Under the pieces are notes generated by a model, which was not told the origin of the DNA, ran no database searches, and saw only the letters and a program-made list of their open reading frames with translations. Position numbers and translations under genes: made by a program. DNA of 64,000 nucleotides, from assembly GCA_946811695.1 (NCBI GenBank), contig OX328125.1, positions 41,457,653 to 41,521,652 of the forward strand, written 5' to 3'. The DNA is from Gonocerus acuteangulatus. Lineage: Eukaryota > Arthropoda > Insecta > Hemiptera > Coreidae. Below, in pieces: positions 50,301-61,260 of the stretch; within the stretch, counting starts at the first letter, position 1, and each line of letters opens with the position of its first letter.

Positions 50301-53300
50301 GTCAAATATCCTGGTGTTGTTATAATATCTGCGGAACAAAAACACAAATAAGGCCATTCACAGGGTCCCAACTATGCAAAGGGGACCAGATAGCAGAGGG
50401 ATACCACCACTCAATAGGCTCAATTGAATTTTTATGAGCTCTAGTGGATACAAGAATGACAGAGAGGGTAAACTTACTGCTAGATATTGCAAAAAACTGT
50501 CAGACGGGTGGCTTTCAGTCCCAAAGCGAAGAAATGGTCTTGTAAAGTGGCTATCAGTCGACGGGGCATGCCGGCCCATTGTCACAAAAGTGGCTACTAG
50601 TCTCGAATGGGTTAATAACATAAAAATAACTTCCTTAGAATAAATGATCATTCTTTAATAAAAGTTCTATTAAAAAATGTAAGCCCCAAGGAACCCCACC
50701 CCCTATTTTCCAAAGAGGGTACTAATTACAATTAATTTTATCTTAAATAATAATAATAAAAAAATACTTTAGAAGTTTCATTTACATTATATATTTTGTC
50801 CAAACCTTTTGATGTTGCCAGTCTGTTGATGTTTGAAATACTGCAAACTATTGACTAAAATTTAAATAAAAAATATCTGAATTAAATTTAGATTATAATT
50901 ACTATTCTTACTACTATGAAAGAAAATCAAGTTTAATCTGAATATTTATATTTTTAAGCACATTTCATTATAGATAAAGCTGTATATAAATAGCATAAAT
51001 CATTCCTATAATCTACATAAGAAAAGGAAAGCAAATGTGTAAAATGTTAATTAGAATAAAATAAAATGCTTGAAATGGTACCCACATCAAATGTTTTAAG
51101 CGGAGCAGTATTTCCATTCAGTAAACATATATTAATGTGTAAAGTTTAAATCAAATGCCTTTATTTCTTACCACTTTCTGTTCAGTTGCCAAGGGGTTGA
51201 GAGTTACAGTAAAGACAAAGAGGAACAAACAAACGAATTCGTGATGAGACAAGATAATAGATTATGAGAAAAACAAAATAATAGAGAATTATCTTAATTA
51301 GAGAAGCTATATCCGGGAGTGGCCTCAAGTGTCGAGGGAGTTAAGCGACGTCACCGAATTATTGTTTGAGTTGACCAAATTCAGAAAGGACTGTCTATTA
51401 TCCTATGCTCACAATATATGCAAATAGTTGAAATACTGAACATAAATTGTATAATATTTTCTATTTATTTATGAAAATAATAATAATAAAGAATGAATTG
51501 ACATTAATTCTTAGCTTCCCAAGAACTGGAAAGAAAACTAGCTATGTAAAAAATAATCACTATTAGTACAAGATCCTGGGTAGTGATGACTGTGTCAAAA
51601 TAAAAGAAAAATGAGGGACCATCACTTATATGATAAGAAAAACTGAAACACTAAATTAAACAAATATTTCAGAGGTCCTTCGACAGAAAATGATTTTATT
51701 TTAGATATATACCATTGTTTGTGGCTGTGATACCAAAATAACAGCAAAACAAATTAAAAAAAAAGTGTTATAATAGAAAAGATATAAATAATTTCTAATT
51801 TATTTATAAAGACATTTTCAACGGGATACATAAATGTCTATCAATAGAAATTTTACTTTAAAATATGGTAAAACTTTTTGATTCAATGAATTTTATATTC
51901 AGCTCAGCATAGAAAGAGAGACAGCCCTTAAAAATAATCATTTAAAAGGTGAGGTTTTTAAATAAATACACATATATCTAAATCCTTATGAACTATTTCA
52001 AGGAACAAATAGTCCAAAGCAAATTCACTTTTATATTAGGAATTTCAAAGAAATTTTTTTAAAGTTACTTTTGTGAAATTTCTTAGATGGATAACATTCA
52101 ATGAACATATATTTTGTTAGATGAGAAATAAATGTTTGAGGAATCACTTTAATTTTATTTTGATATACTGATTAGTTTCCCAATACAAAAAAATCTTTTC
52201 AAGTTTATTTTTAATCATAATTTCTGAGTCATGCATAGTGGACGCCTTATTTAATCCTTTCATTCCTCTGAATGAGTTAAATCGTGTTCCATCCTCAGTA
52301 CCTCTGACTCTCCATGCGAGTTAACTCGTAGCCCCATTAGCTCCATATGTAGCTTCTCCTATCTCTTCTATTCTTGACCAAATTCATTTAGATATCAAGG
52401 TAAATGTTTATGAACACATCTTGGTTTTTAGTGTGTTTAGAATTGTTTAATTATTAGAGCGTGAAAATTGTAATTCCTCTCTTCATGCACATTGAACAGC
52501 TAGTTTGAAAATTTTAGTTACAAATAAATATTAGCTAAAAATCTTTGAAAATGTAAAAAAAAAGAAAAAAGTTTTATAATAATTATGACATATATTTTAA
52601 AGCATTCATTTGAAATTCCTAATATGGAAGATGATGATGTGTTGCTGGAAGAATATTTTACTTTAAATCTACACAATGTTTTACTTGAATTATTGCAAAG
52701 TATTAAGTGTTATATTTGTTTTTTAGTTGCCAAAAAGTTTAATTTGCTTCTTTATTTAGGGCATTGAACTTTCACATGATCGGTTTTAAGCTTTAATAAT
52801 TAAGTACTACTTCACTTTTTTAAAAACATTATATATACAATTTAAAATGTTTTCTTTCAATTTATAATAAGAATAATTATTTTGAACTGGAAAATAAAAT
52901 GAGAAATGAAATGATACAAGTTCAGGAAACCTACTTAGGATTTTACAGTAAAAGAGCTGCAACCAATTTTCTCAGTAGTGGTTTATGAAGGACTTGAAAA
53001 ATAAGTATATATACATAGATAGACTGCGGCCGGGGCTACGCAGGCCCATGCAGCGAACGTGTGCCACACAATCTACGTCTAACAACTAGTGCTCGTCACC
53101 ACTGCACCTCTACTCCGTACATCTTATCCAAAAAAGAAAAAAAAATATTCATTACAAATTGACTCTAAATGCTTAGGACCTTAAAAGAAATACAAGAAGA
53201 AATTGAGTAAAGTAAAATTAATCAGCCACTTTTATAAAATTTAGGAGTAGGGTGAAGGGCCCCGCCACCAGGTAATTGCCCTAAAAAGTTTACAATTAAT

Positions 53301-54312
53301 TTTCTAAAATTCATATCTTCATGCATTAATGTTAATACCTCACAGACCCCTAAGATCGTTCTCTTAAATCTCCCAACCTTCTTTACTCTCTTCCTCTTAT
53401 TTAAAAATTAAAAAAATTTAACAGTTATAAAATTAGATAGTGACCTTGTTGTTAAAAATAATATAAATATGGAAAATAAAAAAAGGAAGCTAAAGAAAAA
53501 AACCAATAGTGGAATGGTTAAATTAAGGGAAAATGCCTTGTATTATTAAAAAGGGGAACACTTGCATACATATTGGAAAGAAAAGCAAATGGATTAAAAA
53601 AAGTACAAATAAATATATACAAAAAAAAATAATAATACACAATATATAATAATAATATAAAGAACGAAATAAGCAAATATTGTTAATAATGGAGTAATCA
53701 ATAATTTATAAAACCAGGGGCTATGGACTGAATGGCTAAAAAAAAAAAAAAAAAAAAAAAAAAGAATTGTTTTTACTTTTTTTTTCCATTTAAATAGTAC
53801 TTACTGTAGTGGCACTCATTAGTGTTGTGTTTAAGAATAGCTTATTTATATAAGAAGATGGTTGGGTAATAAAATATTTTTTTTAGAGCAACTAAATTAA
53901 AGCAAACATTTTTATCTCTTGGCATTTAATGCCTTTGCGACATTATTGTTTTGAATTTAACCCGAAAAAGTGAAAAATTATTTATTTCCCAGCGCCCTAT
54001 GCAATAATAATGATCCATTTGCAACTAATATTACCAAACCATATATATAACAACTGTACAGTATAGAGTAAGCTTTGTGTGAGGATGGATCACAAACACA
54101 AGTCTATGCATTTTTAAATGTTCTTTGTAACTATTATTGCTGCACACTTTTGGAAAATGTTTGTATGCCCCTGCCGCATAACCTTGTCACCTTCGGATGC
54201 TGAGGTACAACGATTAAGAACCATTTGTTCATGATAAATTACATATGTGATCTTAAGATGAAGCTATTAAATTAAAATCTAGAAAGAAAAATATCAAAAA
54301 CTGATAATGATA

Positions 54313-54347
<35 letters not shown>

Positions 54348-54839
54348 TGGAAATTTTCAAGAATTGTCCTAAGTTATATTTTTGACTGGTTCCTCATTCA
54401 CTTTCTAAAATAGTCATTACAGTAAATTCTTCTATCATTAACTCCATTCAATTTTTATTTTGTTTTTATTATTAAATACGAATACTAGCATATATCACTT
54501 TGTTTTAAATGCACATTCTGAATTATTTTATATTGAGTCAGCTTATTTCAGTAGTTTTCATGGATTAATGGCTTGGGTTGTTGTAAGTAGTTTTCGTACA
54601 TGCCTTTCTTCCATAGAATGTCTGAATTTGTTACTAAGAGATAAAAAAAAAAAAAAAAACAAACAAAAAAAACAAAGAGATTATTGAATCTGATTTTCCC
54701 CCCAAGTTTTTAATATAAATATTTGGTCAGTATATTTTTTTGAATCTCTAATTGAACTAATTTGGATGTGAATAGTCAGTTTTAAGAATCAAAATAAACA
54801 TAAATTTAAAGATTTTGAGTTCAGAAATCCACATTGCTT

Positions 54840-54873
<34 letters not shown>

Positions 54874-57800
54874 CCATGTGAGACCTTAATAATTACAGTG
54901 TCGAAATTGGTTAAATTAGAGCCTCATAAGCAATTAGTTTGAATTTTGTAGGATAAGTAGTATTTCCTTCTTATTATGGATGGAATATATTTGCATTGGA
55001 AAGGCAATGAAAACTTAAGTTGTAATTATGTACCATTTATTCTTGAACAGCCCCCATAAAAGCATAGGCTGTTTGGCCACAAAATGGGTTCGAGCCATAT
55101 AAAATGGGGCACACTGTATAATTTATTCTGCAAGTTCAAACAATGTTTCAATATAATAGCTTTTAAATATAAGGTGGCACGGATACTATCTACCAATTTA
55201 AGTTGGCATTCCTGTTGAACATACTACACTCAGGTGCACGAGTTGGAAATGATAATACATCCACATGATTCATAAATCTGTAAGAAATGCATTGTTGGCC
55301 TGTGCAGATGGGGATTGTGGGTATAGAAGCTTTCATCAAATGAAGAAGAAGTGGTAATAATCCATCGCTGCACAGACACAAGCTGCATTTTCAAGTGTTC
55401 GTATATATTTATTGGAACCTGGCGGTTTCTTATTGTCAACATTACCACTTCTTCTTCATTGCCTAAACCAGGGTAAAATACTGTGTCACTCTGAAACAGG
55501 TTGATGCTGATTTTCATTGGTGCGTCCCAGTGGATAGTGTGTTTCAATCATTGAATCAGTTTGGATGAAAGCGTCCACAGCTATAATCCTCATCTACACT
55601 GGCCAACGATCTTTGGTTTACTGATTTGCAAACCTTGTGGCTGCATAATCATGTCCGACTCATGCACGTGAATATCGTATGTTCAACAGGAATGGCAACC
55701 TAAATTGGTAGATAGTATCTGCGTCACCCTATGTTAAATGTTGAACTTAATATTAAGCAGAAATTATCAACTATTTTTTAATTTGAAAGATAAGAATGTA
55801 AATATGGCAACCTTCTCAGGACCAAAAAATATTAATTTTCTTTGACTCTCTGTCAACCCTGTACAGCATTAACAAATTTAAAATATTGGAACATTCATTA
55901 TATAAAGTAAACCACGACACACACAGGAATAGCAGAAAATGAAGCTGATGATAAAGCAGCTAAAGAGGCATTAGAAACTTTAGACAATCCTGTGTTGCAA
56001 CTTCACAAAGATTACGCAGGGCCGCCACATGGGGGGACAGCCGGGTACAGTTGTCCTGGGCCCGGGACGGGCCTCGCTAATTGGAAAACAATGTATAGGT
56101 TATGAGCTTGTAAAAAGAATGGGGTTTAGAAATATAGACGGACTTAGCCTATATTTATTGGAATTGGATCTATATTTTTTTTAAATGTACATAAACGACA
56201 AAACAAGTGCAGTGTCCCAGAATAGCATAGTTATTCTCATTTCGCTCAAAACGCAAGATGAAAATAACTTTAAAATGTCCAAAGTACAAGAATTTTCAGT
56301 TTTGTTGATTTGAAATCCTAAAATGTACATGCTACTTGTATTAAGATTTTTTTTAATGATTTTAAGAACATGTTACATTTTTTGTAAAACAATACATTGG
56401 AGATTAGTACAAGTTTATTAGACATTTCAACCATTAAGATTAACTATGAGTTCTGTGTGGGAAGAGCAGAAGGTTTATCAATATTGGGGGCCCGGCTCTG
56501 AGATGTGGGGGCCCGGCTCTGAGATGTGGGGGCCCGTGATCTGGTCCTGGGCCCGGCTCTGTGGTATGGCGGCCCTGAATCGCGGACATGAATACGTGGT
56601 TGAATAGTAGGTAGAAACAACTGGAACAAATTTGGAAAGAGTACTCCATTGTTTATGAAGATTGAGTTCAGCTAGTATATGAACTCAATGTACAATATAA
56701 AGAACCTCTAAAACGAAACACAACGACACAAAGATAAAACATACATAAATATACTCTTGGGAATAATTAATCTGGTAGTTACTCCTCCAAATAAGTCTAC
56801 ATCCTATCCTAGAATAAAACGATTAAATTAAAAAATTCAAAAAAAGGATATCCATATTCTACTTTGAGAAGATCAAGGATTTTAATGTAACGCATGATGA
56901 ACTTTTACGAATCGGAGAAACCAAATATCGAGAATGTTGGCTCATTGGCAAGAAAATAACCAGATGTGGAAAAACAGAAGGCTTTGGTTCCTGAGTTTTA
57001 ATTTTCTTCAGCGTTTTCTGCTGAACCTATTGTGAACACATGAAGCTATTGTATACAAAAAATGGACTTTCAGTGAATCTGGAAAGCGAGGCTTTGTGGA
57101 TTTTAAACTAATGATTTCATGACTGTGAAAACATTTATGTTCCAAGTTCTCCAAAAAAGGTAAAGAATTAATCATAAAAATGTTCTTGCTAAGAGGTTAC
57201 TCTTGGAGTATGATTTAACGGTATCAAGTTTTTGATTTATCAACAACTTAATATCGTCCCTACCATGTAAAACTATCGAGTATGAAAATCGGAGCAAAAT
57301 AGGAACATTCTATCCATTGAGGAAGAAATATATTGAAAAATGGTCTTATTTGATACTTTATTTAAGGCATTAAAGGCTATTCCATAAATGGGTTAGAGTT
57401 GCGACAATTTCCAACAAGCCGTATCGTCCACAATCCAAGAGAAAAGTCCTGAATCTAAAAACAAGATTTTGCATATTCGATAGTTTGGCATGGCAGGGAT
57501 GATGTGTGGAATAAGGTTTGAATGAGTATAAAACAATTGTTTGCAAATCTATATACTATTCAAAGGCAATAGTACGTAGATAATAACATTCACTGATTTT
57601 TTGTTCCAGGATTTTTTAGTTTAGACACCTTCCTCATGTGAAGAAGTTTTAGTTTAAAACAAAATGGCGATTTTAAAGATTGCCTCTATTTTTTATTAAA
57701 TGGTAAGATAAAAAAGAACAAAAACTGACTTTGTTCCCCTATCTGAAGACCCATTTAGATGGAATTTTTTGCTTACTACAAGTGAATACCAAAAAATAAA

Positions 57801-58685
57801 CTTTATCAGAAACATATTGGTAAATCTAACGTAACATTGAAACAATACTTCTGACCTGGTTAAGAATATTATAATCTTTTATAGCAAGTTTTGTCGACAA
57901 TTAAAGAGTTGCTTATAATTTTATATTATTTCCCCAAAAGACTTAGCAAGTTTTTTCTTTTTACTCAAAATTTATTTTGTAAAATGCAAACTCATTATTT
58001 TCCTTTGTTTTCTCAGACCTCTTCAATACTTTCTGAATTATTTGATCTTTCATTAGATTTTTCGCTTCTGTATGAGCCATCGTCTTCAGTTATCTTTTTC
58101 TTTTTCATTTCATCCCTTGATTCAAAGCTGAAGTCGTCTAAATCACTGACTCCTATTAAGGAGAAAAAATAACTATAAATGTGAAAAAGTAATTTTTGAT
58201 AAAATCAACTTTCAGTTACAAATTTGAAAAATGTTGCACGAAACTGTTTGTTTCCCATGTAGTTCTTTCTAAACTGAAGAGCTCTATATCAGGCATACAA
58301 ATATTGCACCATGAGTAAAATTTAAATATTACCTACATTTTAGTTTTTTAATATTAATGGACTTTTTAAAAGTTTCAATAGCCAACAAGTGTGAGTTTAG
58401 GGCACTGTGTATAATTTTTTGTCAAGTATTGGAAGAGAAACGTGGATTAATTTTTATCACGGATAATATATTTGAGGTAAGCAGTGATCAAAGTGACTGT
58501 CATATAGATATGAAGCTTGGACTTTAACAGAGAATATGCTAATATGTCTGAGATTCTAGGAAACAATAGTCATGCAGCAGATTTTCGAATGCCCATTCAA
58601 GGTGGGACAAATAAGCAGAACTCAAACAAATCAGGAGCTAAAAAACTATGGTGAAGCTGACATCGTGGCATTTATAAAAAAAAAA

Positions 58686-58718
<33 letters not shown>

Positions 58719-61202
58719 GAATATCCAAAACTATGGCAAAGAAGGTGGAGCCAAAAGAAGAGGGAGACCTCAACTACGACTAGATGATGTCGACCAAGAT
58801 ATAAAGGGCATTTATTGAGATAAATGGAGAAAAATGTAGGTGGAGGTCCAGCACCACAAGGAAAGGTTAAAATATTATATCAGTCATTCAGATCCTTTGA
58901 ACATGAAAAATTTTCTACATTCATTCAATTTGAACTAACAATATACAAACAGTACAAGAACTATACAATAAAATATATGTTACTAACTCGACCAACGTTA
59001 GATCCCAAAATAAAATTAATATACTGTCACAAAACTTCGAAGAACCCATTCTTTTTAGTATAAGAAATACTTATGCTAATAGTATTGTTAACCTTGAAGC
59101 TTCCTCCCTGAGCATGCAAAGATGAAGCAGTGCAACCAAAACAACACCATGAACAGTTGTGAATTAAAGTTTATCTAACAAAACCTAATTTCTTTTTCAA
59201 CCTTACCAAAGTGTAGGTAACCGATTCTAAAAAATTAATTTTATTCTAAAAGATCAGGATATTTTCGAAGTAGCATGTGTTAAACTAGAATCAAATAATT
59301 TCCCCAATAGAAATCAACAAGCTCCCAAAGATTCCTACCAAAATTATTTATTCATGGTAGAAATCAATTGAAGCAAGAAGTATTTCATTTAATAAAAGCA
59401 TTCTTTTACTTAAATTATTAATTTGGATTACTCCAACTTTTTATTACGACATAAGGGTTTATAACCAGAATTTTTTATCTAGCAAGTTAAACTCCAATTA
59501 ATTAGATTGAAATGTTTTTTGTTTTTTAGAACTTACTTTTATCTTACTGTCTTTGACTACAATTTTTGTTTAACAAAAAATTAATTGTTTTGTAGAAAGT
59601 TCAGTGGAATGCAATTTTAAGCTTTAAAAAAATTGTTTTGGCAGATTAAAAATAATCAAATTATTTTGTTTATAATTTTTTTTTAGAAAAGAAAAGTTAA
59701 AATAATGGAAGAAAAATCAATTAGTGGTGACACTTTAATAAATATTAATAAAAGAGACAAAGGTTCAAGGGGTCACAGAGGATAAAAATTGAACAAATAA
59801 CTGTGCTAATGAAGATGCATCCTAATAACTATATAAATGCATAAAGTTCCATCAAAACCATGACTACTTTTAAAAATTATGCATTCATATGTTCCTTAAC
59901 ATATCTCAATCGATAATGACTTATTACAAGTGCTTATATCCCAGTAACATTTAGTTTATAACAGTGTTTCTGAAAAATAAACATGAACATTCTAAGCACT
60001 CATAATTGTTCATTGTAATGCTCTAACAACAATACGATGATGCAGGAAGGTGTCATGTATTGTAATAAAGGTTGAAGAAAACAAGCTTTAAACAAATGAA
60101 TCAAATAAAAATAAATATACTGAGGGAATTGTCTAGGAACAACGAGATAAGCTATTTATACAATTAAAAAATATATTTATATATTAAAATTAAAAACCAC
60201 AGAACATTCAATTATTGTTTCCAGTACTGTAAAATATGAAGGGTCAGGGTAACAATCGTGCATGTTTTGGATAATTAATAAAACAAATAAATAAAAACGT
60301 TTGTTTGTGACTTTTTTTTTCACTTCATAGTTCACTTCTACAGTCGACATGAGAGAGAGGTTCCAAGCAAAGAGAGGTGGGGGTATTTACAGTGGCAATA
60401 AATGTTCTTTTTTTGTTTTATTGGGTATTTAGGACGTGGGGGTGAGGGAAGAGAGACTAACTGAGATACGTGAATAGTCCGCGCACGGGCAGAGAGAGAC
60501 GCTGGGGCCTGTGAAGTACTTACCATGAGCATCATACTTACTGGAGAAGTTTCTTGTTGCCAACATAGTTGTCAGGATTGCACCCTACAAAAGAAATACT
60601 TTGATAAATCTTATAACAATGTTTTCCAATTAGTTCTCATAGTATATCAGCAACTTTATCAGTTTACGATGAGAAAAGATTATGTTGAAAAGGACAAGTT
60701 TTCAATATTTCAATAACTTTTAAGAATGGTTGAAAATACCTGTAATAGAGGAATATTTGAAATTGAATCCATTAGGAAATTATAAATGATAGATAATCAA
60801 AATGGCTAAGCGAAATCCTGTTAAATGAGATTTTAAAAATGAATATTCATGAGACAAATTTATTCGAGTTTGATACTGATATATTAATATATTCACTTAT
60901 TTTAAACATGAAATAAGATAAATAATTACCTTAAGTTTTCTTCTTGCATTGAATTTCTTGAGGCAGTCTACAGTCTCTTGTCTATGTACAACAGAGGCAA
61001 CCCTCTCTCGTTGCTAAAACAAACAAGACATTAAATAATATGTGAATTGTATGAATTTTAGTAATGGTTTGGAGAACAAAAACAAAATTATATTTACATT
61101 ATTTAAAAACATCTTGCAAAAAATATGGTCATATCAAATTGCTTACAAGAGAATCTATTGTAATCATTAGGTGCTGGCAGTCGGAGCACCTATAAATAAT
61201 AA

Positions 61203-61260
<58 letters not shown>

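Noticed and set aside
50468..50560. CaMKII exon ending at TAGCA|GTAAGT
   Set aside because: All phase-1 readings contain a stop.
50434..50643. 69-residue plus-strand frame
   Set aside because: GC-richer than surroundings but with repeated phrases ('gtggctttcagt', 'gtggctatcagt'). Looks like a repeat relic, not a gene.
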